64,000 nt of DNA. Origin: Coffea arabica. Taxonomy: Eukaryota > Streptophyta > Magnoliopsida > Gentianales > Rubiaceae. Location of the stretch: the NCBI RefSeq assembly GCF_036785885.1, contig NC_092329.1:3782001-3846000 (forward strand), in the 5' to 3' direction. Below the pieces are notes generated by a model. That model was not told the origin of the DNA. It was given only the letters and a program-made list of their open reading frames with translations, and ran no database searches. This document shows, piece by piece, positions 45,081 through 58,254 of the stretch. A program made the translations under genes and the position numbers. Position 1 is the stretch's first letter. Each line of letters starts with the position of its first letter.

Positions 45081-47986
45081 AGTTGGATAACTGAACCTTC
45101 CCTCTCTATCTCATGATAGTTTGCTGCCAATAAAATGAGGGTTACCACTTCAGCTCACGGACATCTGCATTTGTGCAAAAAATGCCAGTACGTGTATAAA
45201 GTGGATCAAACTCCTAAACCAAGCAAATGCGTGGCACTTATTTTGCCTAGAAACATGTTGACAAGAAAGTGTCAGTCTTTTTCTTAAAATTCACCTAAGA
45301 AGTCAAGCAAGCCCATCCTTTGTCCTTGACAGAAGCTTTAGACCCAAAAAAAAAAAAACTTAAAGTATACATTTATGAAATTAATACTTGATATTAATAA
45401 TAAAAAGCAGCAATATTGACTTGTAATTCAAACATACTTGTGATCGTGCTAATGAAGCAAAGCAAAAGCCATACATTGGTGTGACAAAAGTTGGAATCAA
45501 TGTGGTATAACTGTGAAATTGAAGCTATTTTACATTAGCAAAACTTAGATAAGGCAAAAAAGGATAATAAATTGTAGTGAACAACACTGGAGTTTAGATA
45601 CTGGTGGCTGTGACATACTATATTGCTATGTTCAAATTAAACGGAGAATAATTAAAAAGAGGTTATTCTTGAAGAAAGCTTTCAGAAGCCCTTGAATTTT
45701 GACAATTGACTACCTCTTTCAGTGTAGTTCAAATGTTTCCATTCATTGTGGGCAAAAGCTCAATGAAATACGCTAAAAGCATTGCCAATATATAAACAGT
45801 AACACTATCTATTAACACGATCTTGGGAAAAAAATGAAAAAGCCAACATTCTAATCTTTCCATTTTTCCATATTAATATCGTATAGGTGAGATACATAAA
45901 TTGCCCAGTTCAATTCATAATTTTCGTTTCCAATCCTTAATCGACTATAGTTTCAAGGAGGTCCACTAACACATCACGGAAAATTCACAGCCTATTTCCT
46001 TGCAAATTGCAATTGCATGATTGAAATTGCAAACTAAACCAGTAGAAATGCTTTTTTTCACATAAAACAACCCAACGCTCCTTGTCCCCCCATAGCTTCA
46101 AATTTTTAACAAAGAATCTACATAGAAACATATATAAAGTAAAAAATGCAACGCTAATGCACGGATCTAAGAATGAAGAATGCTATAATAAAAGGATACC
46201 TGAAGATTCTGATGCGCAAGGGGAGATGGAGAGAACCTAAGTGGGCAGAGGCGGAGAAGCTGATTTTTTTTTTTTTTTTTGGGTTGGGGGTGGTAGGAAG
46301 CTGAGATTTACTTGTATGTAGCAGATGGCAAAAGTACTATGAAATGGGAAATCCGGTACAAATCTCGCGCCAATTCATTTGGCGGGAACTAGGGTTATAG
46401 TTTGGGTCAATTTCCATCTAGACCCCGCCTAGGTATAAAATAAGTAGTCATAGCCCACTAAACGCTTAAAAAAAGTAGCCAATAGACCCCAACTGATTAT
46501 TATGGTTTTTTCTTAGTCCTTTACATGAGTGGAAAAAGATGCTTCATTAAGGAAAAAGAGCAAAAATAAGTGCATTCCTCATACCATATTATCCTCGTGT
46601 TCGTAGTTTACAAATGGTGATATATGCTTATGATTTTCAGCTAATTGAACAAACCTGAAATTTGATGGTATAATAGATTAGATTACATTAGCTAGGCTAC
46701 ACACTCTGCATTTGCAAAAAAGCGTGCCTCACTTGGATTATTATTTAAATTTTTTCAATAAATGTTCAATGGATGTTTGTTAACACATTTAAATCATACG
46801 TAGTCCCGTTTTAATAATCCAATTAAGCACTTAAACTGAATGAATTCATATCTTAGTATATTTTTATGCGTTTGACAATAAAAAATTAAATATCTGAATT
46901 TAATTAAGTGATACTGAATTCTTTAGACAAAACTTGCTTTCAAAAAATGTAAATTGACGCAGACATGGAGAGAAGCAAATAGAGTTGCAAATTATCTGGC
47001 CAAGTGCAGTCTAGAGGGGGCGATGGGGTTTATAGTTTTGCAGGATCCACTTGATGGGGTTAGGAATATTTTGGCAGAAGACATTGTATGGATAGTTACC
47101 CCGAGACTTGTCCCAAGCTAATGGGTCGAAAGCCCTCCGTTGTACAAAAAAAAAATTTATACTTTAAAAAATGAGTGATAAATTATTCATTTATCATTGA
47201 ATATGATATATATTCAAATATACTTGATTTAATATTTAACAATTCAATAATTTAAACTTTAGATTTTAATTTTATCAAATGCACCCTTAATTTATCATAT
47301 AAGTATACGCACTAACAATTATTATTAAAAAATAATTATCCTTCCATTACATTTATACACCTCCCCTAATTAGTTTTACCCTTTTAAAAAACCTAACACA
47401 TGAACTAATGCCCATAGACAAACACTTTTTTATTGTTTCAAATATTGGGTTATACTCATGATTTTTGGTATTTGGGAATTTCTGGTGTCAAGTTAGTCGA
47501 CTAAATCATAGGATCATTACAGTACAAGTTCATTTTTGTAATTTGAGGAACTTTGTTTAGGCAAATATCGATGAAGCCATGTTAAAATTTGAAAGACAAT
47601 CATACATAAAACAACTTAAAAGCGTGGTATAGTTGTGTGGTAGACAATGAAGCATTCGAACCTCAAAGGCGTGCTATACCGAACGATTCAAGTTGCTCCT
47701 TTGCCTCATTGACTCCAAGCTGTCGTAATGCCTCCTCTTCTGGTGAAGGCGTGATATTAAAGTTAATGAAAGAGAAAGACTTCGAAGCAGTCTTTCCAAT
47801 AACGTTTCTAAAAGGCGCTATCCATGGAGTCAGCAAAAATTACGACTTCACTGATGTAAAAGGAACGAGGCAAACTTGGGAAACCCCGTAAACCTGTTAG
47901 ACACTCGTTTTGTTACTTATCCCGCTCAGCTTAGCATATGATTTCACTGATATTCTCGAGGTTAGGTAAACAAAACAACAAAGGAA
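45081..47986. other. spacer between the coiled-coil gene and OEP24
   Basis: 45081-46250 is probably the 5' UTR and an intron of the minus-strand gene, with poly(T) at 46264-46281. Degenerate transposon-like sequence lies at about 46810-46925 and a LINE 3' end at 46955-47155. An open frame at 47637-47891 precedes OEP24 but has no recognisable similarity. Confidence 0.4.
46955..47155 (+). mobile_element. 5'-truncated L1-type LINE 3' end
   Basis: About 50 codons read TWREANRVANYLAKCSLEG and continue to a TAA at 47119, followed by a short 3' tail and ten adenines. WREAN-VA--LAK is the typical C-terminal RNase H-like end of plant L1 elements. No clear target duplication was found. It is a dead-on-arrival copy. 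Confidence 0.65.
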
Positions 47987-50420
47987 ATGAAGGCGTCATT
48001 CAAAGCCAGATATGAAACAGACAAAGCGGCGGCGGCGGCTACTGTCGCCGTTAACGCCGGTGACATTAGGCTCCGCGCTTCCATGACTGACGCCACCATA
48101 GTCAGCGGCCCCAACTTAAACGGTTTAGCTCTAGCTGTAGAAAAACCAGGTTTCTTCATCGTCGACTACAACGTCCCCAAAAAGGTATTCCTGTTTACTG
48201 AAGAAAGCAGAAATTCACCCCCAAATTAGGTTTACTTATTGATTGTGATAAATATTTGGGCATTTTCAGGACTTTAGGTTTCAATTTATGAACACAATCA
48301 GGGTTTCGGAGAAGCCATTGAACTTGACATACATGCACAGCAGGGGTGATAATCGCACTAGTTTGGATGGGACTTTGGTGTTTGATTCTGCCAATAAGGT
48401 ATCGGCTAACCACGTGTTGGGGTCGGGGAATTGTAAGTTGAAGTACACTTACGTCCATGGTGGCCTGACCACTTTCGAGCCCAGCTATGATTTTTCCAAA
48501 AATTCGTGGGATTTTGCTATTTCGCGTAGGGTTTACGGCGATGATGTGTTCAGGGCTGCTTATCAGACCTCGAGTAAGAATTTGGGGCTTGAGTGGTCGA
48601 GGAATTCAAAATTGAACGGTTCGTTTAAGGTATTACATTGCCGTTTGATTTGTTGGTTGCTATGTTGTTGACCTTTATGAAGAACTTATGGATCAATTTC
48701 AGTTGTATAGTTTGAAGGCATTTTTATTTGAGCTATAGCTTATGGATAAGGTTGTGATTCAGTTGCGGAGTCATGAATCATCATACGGTGAATCTAAATG
48801 CCTATGGCTTTCATAAATCTCAGTTCACAATGCATTTGCATCTTAGGCACTGGTGTTTTGGTCTCAGTTTGCTCTTTCACCTCATACGCAAAGCATCAAA
48901 ATAGTTGCTGTTTCGTAATCTCTAAGTGGTTTATGGCACATGTGCATGTTGATTTACAGAAGCCTAAATTTTGTCGGACTATGAAGTGCTAATTTAGTTG
49001 CTGTAGCATGATTTCTGTTGGCATTTTGTTTGTGTGCTATATGAGAAAGTGCAGAACAATTTATCTCATGAGAATAGAATTGTATCATAAAAAGTGCTGT
49101 TTTGAGCACTTGGTTAACCTCTAGTTGTTGAATATGGATACTACCTGTCACGCATTCAAGGTTTAGGTTTATATGTTTTTTTGGAAAATCATCGCATGTA
49201 GCTTCTGGATATAGCCATTGTTTCAGTGGAAATTTCTATCCTGATTCCATGTCAAGGTGTGCCCTTGGAATTTCAAGTGGCATTTTTAAGGGGCCCAAAG
49301 TTGGTGTGGGGTGGTACATGCTTCTATACCTGTGTATGTGTACGTGTATGTGCGCATCATTGATGGATCTTTCCATGACTTTTTCAGAGTTCCTATTTGG
49401 CTTGTATGTTCTCTTTCTCTTTCAATTTAAGATTGATGAATCTCCCCTTTTGAAGGAGAATTTTGTTGTTTTGATTTCATTTGTTTGTTTGGCAGAAGAG
49501 TGTAACTTAATCGCAGACATCTACTTCATATATTCAGCAGAATGTAAAGGAGGAGTTTCAATCAGACACTTCATATATTCAGCAGAATGTAAAGGAGGAG
49601 TTTCAATCAGATAGTTAATTGGGCTTTAGTTACCCAATGAGAATGCTGTTGTGTGAAAGTTTTGTAAATAGATCTTAGTGAGTTAAGTATTTCCACTTCT
49701 TTTTTTAAAGGTCAGAAATGTGACCTGAAAACTTAAATGAGAGTTAGCATATATTTTCAGAAGTTAAAAAATGTTGTCATCCGCTCTTCAATTGCTAATC
49801 TATGCAGAATGTGGCTATCATTCATGCATGTTGTCTACTCTTTACTTGTGGCATCCAGTACACATAAAAATGCAATCCATGTTGGAGTGATGGAGTGTTT
49901 TATGATGATTTTCCTTTATTTTTGATTGACTTGCTGCCTGGGTTACACGGTTGCCACTTTACTAGTACCTTTGTACATTCTTTTTGAGATATTTTGGGTA
50001 ATTATTATCTTGACACATGCAATGATGTTGTGGCTGATGTGTCTTGGATACAACAGAAAAATGACAATGCCTTGATATGAAGGCTATTGGGTTTGTTGGA
50101 TGTTGTTGTGTTTCCATATGCTTCCAAGCCATGTTGCAAAAGATGCATGAGTAGAGATGGACTGGCAAAATGCTTAGGTCCTTGTAATGGAGCATAAACT
50201 TAGAGTAGAAGTGGCATTTAATGTTGCTTGTCTCGTCCCTTACAAATTTAGGCATCATTTTAACTAGGTTAACCTTGTTAATTGAATGTTCTGCTGGCTT
50301 TTCACTTCTACTCTTAATTTTTGTCCCTCTTCCTTTCAGATTTCAGCATCACTCAACTTGGCAGATGAAAGGAAAATGCCTAAATTAACTGCTGAGAGTG
50401 CTTGGGACTTTGAGATGTGA
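47987..50420 (+). CDS. OEP24: outer envelope pore protein 24 (OEP24), 212 aa
   Basis: Exons 47987-48184, 48270-48629 and 50340-50420 join in phase 0. The protein starts [23 protein letters not shown] and contains [35 protein letters not shown] and [26 protein letters not shown], ending ESAWDFEM. It is a beta-barrel channel of the plastid outer envelope passing triose phosphates and other metabolites; the pea protein is 213 residues, almost the same length. No cleavable targeting peptide is expected or seen. The second intron is long (1.7 kb). Confidence 0.93.
49523..49612. repeat. 45-bp tandem duplication in OEP24 intron 2
   Basis: Two virtually identical copies (49523-49567 and 49568-49612) beginning acttcatatattcagcagaa and containing aggaggagtttcaatcaga. 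They appear recent. Confidence 0.9.
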
Positions 50421-51738
50421 CCCTACCTCTGGTTTCATTACCCTGCTGCAACCATTCAGATCAACCTGTCTCCTTGTGACTGCTTCATATTTTTTGGCTC
50501 AATTGTATGCCATTTTTTTTCACATTTCAAATGTGATTATGAAATTTCTGAGCGGTGATCCATGAACTTCTATTTATATTTTTCTTGACGTGCGGCGGAT
50601 TCCAGATATGCACTCTTTCCTCGAATAAAAATTTCTATAAGTTTGATTACTTGAATAGAGCCATCAATCATTTGGAAACAAAAAATCTGACCGTCTTAAC
50701 TTAGATGGTTTTCGAATTTCACTACTGTGTTCAAGCAAACTTTTGCTATACAAACAATTGGTGTCAAGGGCCTACAAGGTTTCCACGCTTGCGAATTATT
50801 GGTCTGGCTTGTAAAATTCCATATGCTTCCAGCAACTGGAGCCGGTCTCTAAAATTCCATGATCTGCAAACGATATCGCTCCGACTATTGTAGAAGCTGG
50901 TCGGAACCAGATAATTAGAAGATGCATGTGACAGCAATTAGCAAGCTTATCCCCTCTCCACAAAATGAAAACGTATCAGCTTTTGATCATGGTTCGACTA
51001 CTACAAGCCAAAAAAATAGATAATTAAGTGACAAGATCCAATGTTAAGCCTTGCTTGGATTGCTTGTTTCCGTTGGAAAATATTATCGTTTTCCGTGATC
51101 ACATTTTCCTATCACCTTTTTCTTTCACATATATCAAATCGTTACAGTAATTTTTCCATAAAAAATGACGGAAAATGCAATCCAAACACAACCTAAGGTT
51201 AGCATTTTGGATTCTAATTGTTCTGTTTATGTTGGTGATTAGTTGCAGAGGCAAGAGACATGAGACAATTCTGGACGTAGCTAGGACCTCTCCTTCAAGA
51301 TTTGATAGCCGACGACTGTTAAAGATGTTAAACCTACTTTCTTTCTTTTTTTTTTTTACAATAAACATCATAATTTTATAAAGTCTCCACTAATGACAGA
51401 AATTACACAAGATACATACAAATACAAATACGAAGAACCGGCATTAAACCTGCTTGATCCCAAACGCAATCGCAGATTCGCAGTGTATGATAGTAATCCA
51501 ATGACCTTCGAAAAACCTATTTCCAAAATTACCGTACGCTTTTGGCGGCTAATTTCATGGTATCTCTATTTTGCGCCAATCTGGTTTTTCCTCAAAATTT
51601 GAAAACTTGCCGCCTAAACTGCTAAACCTCAATTACATCCCAAAAGATGAAAGAGAAATCGCTAGAGCAGATCCATTCTCCGTTCTCCATCCTCTAATCA
51701 ATAAAAACTCCAGATTTCTCTCCCCTCTCAAATTAGCA
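50421..51738. other. OEP24 3' UTR, spacer and leader of the Mrc1-like gene
   Basis: A MITE-like segment at about 51050-51191 has short inverted ends, TGCTTGGATTGC and GCAATCCAAACA, and an internal TTACAGTAA. The frame of the next gene is open upstream to 51571, but I see no conserved sequence there. Confidence 0.45.
51050..51191. mobile_element. short MITE, about 140 bp
   Basis: Ends TGCTTGGATTGC and GCAATCCAAACA are inverted over 12 bp with one mismatch. No target duplication could be fixed. A related sequence seems to lie at about 36595-36790 (TTTGGATTGG, TACAGTAA). Confidence 0.5.
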
Positions 51739-54700
51739 ATGGACAGTGACGATGATTATCAATCATCCTCACCCCTCCAACCTTCCCCACAACCCCAAAA
51801 TCGAAGGCTCAAACGCTTGAAGAAGAAAGCAACGGAAGTCTCCAGCAAGCCACCGTCGCCGCAGCAACCCGATTCATTAGACCCTTTGCTTGGCATTCCG
51901 AGGGTTGACTTTGCCCGATTGGAAGCTCTAGAAGCTTCAGCAACCAAAACACTTGATTCTTTTTTTGATGACTCAAATGAATCGCCATTGCCGTCTCACG
52001 TCGGGACCGAAATGAAATCCGAGGGATATATTAGGATGGATTCAGAGGAACTGGACTCGGAATTGGCATTTGAAAAAGATAATCGGACGTATTCAGAATT
52101 GGCATCTGAAAACAATAATCAGATGGATGCGGAAATGGCACTTGAGAAAGACAGCAGAGAGGCTAAGAGGGCTTTGGAGTTCGATGATGTGGCTGATGTT
52201 GAACAGGATCGTGATTCCAAGTCGGAGAAATTCGAGAAGAAAAGGGCTACTTCTGAACTGGATGTGGACAATAAGACAGATGAGATGGAAGGGGATAGTA
52301 GTAAGAAAAAGAAAAGTAAGAGAACTAAGAATGATACTACTGTTGATGATGACATGAAATCTAAAGTTTCTGCTTCAGACAAAAGGAGACAAGAAAAGGT
52401 AATAAGAATTCATTACATCTGCATTTCTTCCTAGTTGTACTGCCTACAAGATTTTATTCTTTTTTCTTTTTCTTTTCCAAAATCTTTTCATCCATGTAAA
52501 ACTAATTTGTTTGTTGTGTTGATGTGCAGGAAAGAAAAACTTACCTTAAGCAACTTCACGCTGAATCGCAGAGGCTATTGCGAGGTTTCTACCAAATTTT
52601 ACACAGTTGCTCTAATCTGCCAACGTTGAAGTTATTATGTAAATGACTGTTGTTTAGGTTTTTCTTCTGCCCTTTTGTTCAGAAACTACAGAAGCTGCAT
52701 TTAAACCCATACCCGTGGTTAAAAAACCGATATCCTCAGTCTTGGAGAAGATCCGGCAGAGAAAACGTGAGCTTTCTAAAAAGTGAGTATCTCTAGAGCC
52801 AATTTTGTTGCCTTCTACAAATGAACTTTTTGGTATTTATCAGTAGATAGACATTATGATACTAACTTTTGGTTGGCAGAAACTTAATTCTAAACAATAA
52901 TGCTTTTGCTGCTGCAAACGGTGGTGTTCGAAGAGATGATATTGGCTATCAGCCAACAAGCAGATTACTGGAAGAGAGAGAAGATAAATTATCAAAAGCG
53001 GTAGAAGATATAGTGGCATGTCCAGTGTTACCAAGTCGAGATGCTTTAGACGTAGATAAATCTGATGAACCTCTAGTTCCTTCAAGCCATGAGATTGGTC
53101 CCCCTGATGAGGTAAGGGAAGTTGGATAGCGAATAATCAGAAGCACATGCTCCACTTTTCTAATGTATTTGTTGTTTGAATTATAGCATATCACTGTATA
53201 TTTCAGGGGTTAGAGGATGAACAATCTATTTGTGCTAGATGCTATTGCTATGATTAAATGAACTTAAAACCTTGTAGTTACCTGCAAATTTATGATCTGG
53301 TTTGCTGTATGAAAAGTTGTACCATCTCACTGCAGGCTTCAAGTGAGAAACCCTCACCTATGTTTAGAGCACCTATTGATGATACACAGGTTAGATTCAT
53401 ATTTTTGTATGGAAAAAGGGAAGTCCATTTCTGCTGATCATGTTTATTGACTGTTTGAATGGTATTTGCTGGCTTTGTAGGATCTTTTTGGGGATTCAGA
53501 AACAAAGGAATGCTATGATGAGCTGCCTGGTGGCCTTCAGGATAGTCCTTTGGAAGAAGTTATGGCACCATCTTTACTTGCTATGAATTTGAAGTTTGAT
53601 TCAGTACCTTCTAATGATAGGTAAGTGAAGTCAACTCCATTATCAACCCAGAAAATAAAAAAGACAGGCAACCTCATCCTTTTCAAAGTTTGTTGAGTAC
53701 ATTAATGTAACGCAACATAGCTTCGTACTTGATAAAATACTTTGTCTTTTGCCTGTTGCTTCTTTTCTATGGTGTCATTTTTTGTGCAGTATTTGTGTAT
53801 GAAGCTTAAGTGCTTAACTTTTTAATCATGGGGATGATATTACTGCATTGAAATTATTTACTCGTACAACTTAGAAAGTTTCTGCTTTGCAGTTCTTCAG
53901 ATGAGGACAATTACAAGGAGAACATTGATCCTCTACCACATGGAGGTGAGGATGACAGTACCTCTCCAAGAGGTGCTCCATTTAAAGCTTTTCTGGATGA
54001 GGAAGCTGAGGAAGAAGATGACAGTGATAATGAACTGCTCCAGTCCAAAGAAACCGAAGAAGATGAGGACATGGAAGATTCTGAGGAACTCAATGACATA
54101 ATAGCAACTGAGTATGAAGAGAGGCCAATTGATTGTGATAGACGGAATGAACTTCATCAGAAGTGGCTTGAGCAGCAAGATGAGGCTGGAACAGACAATC
54201 TGCTTCAGAGATTAAAGGTTGGCTCAGAACCCAAAGACACTGCCTTGGTTGGTGAGGAGCAAGAAGAGATTGAGGATGGAGAGGACTGTAATGATGAGGA
54301 TGTGGTACCAAGAAATTATGCTCGCATGAATACAAAGAAAGCAAAGCAAATAATTACTCAGATGTTTTTGGATAAAGATGACTCATTCATATCTGATGAG
54401 GATGAGGAGGTTGAAAGGAGGCGTGTTAAGCAGCATCTTCTTGTTAGAGCAGTTAGTTCGTTTCTCTTTTGCTTTGTTTGTTTTGATTTTGGCTTTTTAT
54501 TCTTTTCAAATAGATTAAGATTCAGAAGATTGAAACAGGAAGAACAGGCAACATTGGTTTCACCTATGGAGGATGAAGGTTCCAGGGAAGTGTTTGGTCT
54601 CATAAAGAAGCTTAATATTGTGCCAGAAAACAAGAAGAAAGCAAAAGCATCATGTAAGATACTTTCTTCTTGATGCAGTTTGAACTTTCTTAATGCATGT

Positions 54701-55822
54701 AAGCACCATGTAATCCATGTCAAATGGCAATCTGAAATGGATTGCATCTTATGTTTATCTGTCTGGATTTCTCATACTTGTTACTTTATTCCTTTGCAGC
54801 GTACTTTGAGTCAGAGCTAAAAGGAGGACAGAGTAGGAGTTTTTCAAAGGTAAACTCACCTTACAGTAATGGGTATAGAATTTCAAAGAGGTTGAAATTA
54901 CCCCTTGGTAGATACCTGGTATTGGGTCTGTCATCCAATTATAACTGAGCAGTGCTACAAGGGGTGCTAGAAAATGTTCAAGCACAAATACCATGCCCCA
55001 TGTCAGTATTCGGCAATGGTTTGCTTTAAAGGGATATGGATTTTCTCAAGGACTTGTAGGATTCAGCTTTGTGGTACTAGAATTCATTATCTTTGGGATA
55101 GATCTATTAACCTTAGCATTACAAGAAGCAAGTTTTCTGAATGGAAGCTCTTATCTGCTTTAGATTCGTGAACTTTTCTTGTAAAAAACATAAGCTAAGC
55201 AAGCTAATCATAGCTGTTCTCTTAAACTGTTGCAGTCATCTTTCGTTGGTCGATCGTCGTACCATTCTCTTCCTTCATCCCACAAGCAAGGTTCAGGCAC
55301 AGTTCGATCATTTATTTTTGGGAGGGATGACAGCAATAGCAGAACTTCAATCTCGAAATCAGACGACTCTTTAGATACAGTAAGCATTGTATCATTCATC
55401 AATGCTTTTCAGCTACTGTAACCCACATAAACTTAACTAGATAGCCTAAATAATTAAACTTCATGAGTGCCTCAGAACCTTCATGTACATTTCTGCCTCA
55501 CTGTAGTTAAAGTAGTGCCCCTTTTGTGGCTGAATGTAGCAGGAACTTATTCTTGTGGTATTTGCTTCTGAAAATGCAGATCTCTAAAGAAAAACCAATG
55601 AGGACCGTTACTGCTACAGTCAGTAGCTCGCAAGCCAAGTTCAGTAGTCAATACAGAAGTACTTGTGGTGTAAGAGCTTCCGGTGCTTCATTATTTGAGA
55701 CATTGAAACGGTCCTCAATTCGGTCTATGAGCTATAATCGTGATGATCCGGTTGATTTATCTCATGTCTTGGCTACTTTTAGAGTTCCAAAGAAGCCAAT
55801 TAAGATAGAGGGGAGAAACTAA
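51739..55822 (+). CDS. Claspin/Mrc1-like replication checkpoint mediator, 783 aa
   Basis: Eleven exons join in frame: 51739-52398, 52530-52584, 52683-52782, 52880-53111, 53336-53389, 53481-53620, 53893-54451, 54539-54653, 54800-54849, 55236-55379 and 55580-55822. The protein is acidic and highly charged. The N-terminus (MDSDDDYQSS) is followed by PLLGIPRVDFARL; exons 2-3 give TYLKQLHAESQRLLRE and KPISSVLEKIRQRKREL. The MRC1-like block lies in exon 7 (about residues 505-600): ERPIDCDRRNELHQKWLEQQ and KKAKQIITQMFLDKDDSFIS, then REVFGLIKKLNIVPENKK in exon 8 and TVRSFIFGRDDSNSR in exon 10. Claspin/Mrc1 travels with the replisome and relays ATR/Mec1 signals. The assignment rests on these blocks and general character. 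Intron 7 is 87 nt and open in frame (see findings). Confidence 0.75.
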
Positions 55823-57432
55823 TTAGACTCCCAGGAATTCATTTCAACTTTGAATAGGCAATGATGTGAAACTATGAAAGGCCAATTAACGCTTCTCTTC
55901 TTCTAGTCTAGTCGGAAAAAGCGTATCCAGAAAAAGAAACAAAGATAATGAAAATCCGAAATCAAGGGTGGCAAATTGGATGTGGCCTGGGCCCTGGTGG
56001 CTTTTGTCATTTCTGGGAATTTTACTCACGGTTCGCTTTTGAGCAGAGCCCATCTGTTTCTCTTTGTAATCTTTAATGATAGCAAATCAGATGTGACGAT
56101 CTATCTTTTATCTTCCACAAGGTTGTTCTTTTTAGATTCTTGCCCTCCCCGTGTGAAAATGTAAGGAAAACGTCAGAGCAAAACATGAAATGAATGGAGA
56201 ATGAATCTTCTTCGTTTCAGCTGACTCAGTAGATAAAAATTAAAGTATGTATCAAGTGTGGTCGGGCCCAGAAACAGCAGAACCATGCAATACATCGTTT
56301 TTGTCCTTTTAGAATTTAGGATGTCAATGAATCTGTCGAAGGTGAAAATGATGCACGTCTTGGAAGATTGAGTCACCCATGCTACCAGTCCTTATTCTTT
56401 CTAACTATTGACTTGAAGGATAGTCACTTGAACCATGCTTCAAATTTAACAAGTATATGCGTAGATATCTCGAGGGTGCTTATGAGTTTGAAGCTTTCCC
56501 TTTAAAATTGTAAATTGTAAATTACAACTACATGTACGTTTTGCCTCTGCCAAATTTTATGGAAAGTGAAAAAATGCTGTTCCTCTGATGCGCATCTCTA
56601 CGTAAATTGACATTTCGCTTTTCCATCTCAAAACTGCAGATTTAGCCAACGATTGCATATTTCATTTTAAACTTTGAATCGCGTGATATGTCGGCAAGCA
56701 AAAGTTCAAATGTCACATTCAAAAATCTTTCCTTCTATTTTAGTACAACCAAGCTTTTGCAACAATAAATCGGAACATGATTTCATACATGTGTACCGGA
56801 GGTGTGTATGTGTGTGTATATATATATATAGACATGTTGAAAGAAATGTATAGATGAAATGAGTTCTTTTAGTGAGAGGTAGAGGTTACTAGCATTCCAA
56901 AGTCAACGTATTACTCGTTTAGATTGTAACTATTTTGATACATGTAAAGTAAAAATATAATTTAAAAATATGTTCACGAAAAAATATAAAAAAATTTTAA
57001 TAGAAAACTGCGATCCAAACACCACCAAATTATGGTTTATCTGTCTATGTTTTGGGTCAATCATTCTAAGAAGGAATGATTATTGCGGCTTTCCAAATGC
57101 TTCCGCACAATACAAAATGGAAAACAGAAGATGGTGGGCAGTGGGACTGGGAAGTGCAAACACTACAGCATGCGTATCCAGCCACCCAACCAACGAAATG
57201 ATCATCTGGAAAACGCCACTGCTGAGTGCTGACTCCTATCATAGCGACGTCGTCAGCCATCATAAACTAAACCCGTTCCTGCTCCCTTCAAAAACCACCT
57301 GCCTTCCACCCGTCGCGTGGCCGTTACTGTTGCTGGTGACTTCGTCCAAATTTGAAAAGTTCGCCTTGCCACACTTTGTGACGCACGACAGAAAAAGAGG
57401 ATTAAAATCCGTTTATGAAAAGGAATAAAGCA

Positions 57433-57488
57433 GGTCAAAGGCTAGTTTTTTTTTTTTTTTTTTTTGTCAAAACGGTCAAAGGCTAGTT
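57433..57488 (-). mobile_element. minimal retroposed tail with 15-bp target duplication
   Basis: GGTCAAAGGCTAGTT occurs at 57433-57447 and again at 57474-57488. Between them is only a T-run and gtcaaaac. On the minus strand this is GTTTTGAC followed by poly(A), the form left by an extremely 5'-truncated LINE or SINE insertion. Confidence 0.55.
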
Positions 57489-57912
57489 GTATCAGGTTTT
57501 TTTTACATTTGCGTTTTGCAGTTTGCTCCCACCGATCTTCTTGGCCCCATCCATCCAAAAGAGCGAGAATTTTGCCACTAACATGCCGGCACCGATTTCC
57601 TATCTACCCGTGAATTTGTCGCATGGTGAATACGAAATTTGCTAATAAAATATCAATATTCCACTCGTACATGGTATTAATCACTACTCCTTGGATATTT
57701 AATCTTGAGATTAAGCTGCTTATTCTTTTTGTTTTTTATCTTATAAATCAAAGAAAACGTTCGCTGAAGAGACAAAGTTCACATTCGTTTTGGATTGTGA
57801 TTGTTTTTCCTTTTTTATTCATTGCCATAGGTGTTAGCAGTAATTTGCACATTAGGTTTTAAATTAAGTCAGAGGAACTTTTTTCAATTGTGAACGATTT
57901 TTATCATTTGTA

Positions 57913-58254
57913 GTCACGGCGGATTAAGGTGGGGCACTGGGCACGGGCCCATTGCTCCCCTTAAATTTTTATAATATTCATAAAACTTTGATATAATCTC
58001 GAGTGTGTCTTCGAAATTTTCTTACGAACGAAGTGAAAGAAATACGTGGTCCTCTAAGTTAATCATGAATCAATATTATAAAAGAATATGTAGGCCAAAA
58101 AATTTCATTTGAAGTAAATTAAAAAAAATTCTTTTCATTTCAACTTGTTGATGAATATTTTTTGGCTTAAAAAATTAGAAAAAGAGTAGGTAAAAAATTT
58201 TAGTATTACTTTTGCCCTCACTGAGAATTTTTTCTGACTCCGCCACTTTTTGTA
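57913..58254. mobile_element. possible MITE, about 340 bp
   Basis: The left end reads AGTCACGGCGGATTAAG and the right end inverted reads AGTGGCGGAGTCAG. They match imperfectly. The arrangement with GGGCC near one end and TTTTGCCCTC near the other is one I associate with a common plant repeat, but I cannot name the superfamily and saw no target duplication. Confidence 0.4.

Noticed and set aside
47637-47891. 84-codon frame upstream of OEP24
   Set aside because: No similarity, no splice link to OEP24 and a stop before the OEP24 start; treated as leader or spacer.
53206-53270. Possible extra exon in the Mrc1-like gene after a tttcag acceptor
   Set aside because: It reads into a TAA after 16 codons and lacks a donor; skipping it keeps the frame intact.
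56970-57428. 152-codon plus-strand frame
   Set aside because: Residue pattern is not protein-like, no domain is recognisable and it lies in repeat-bearing spacer.
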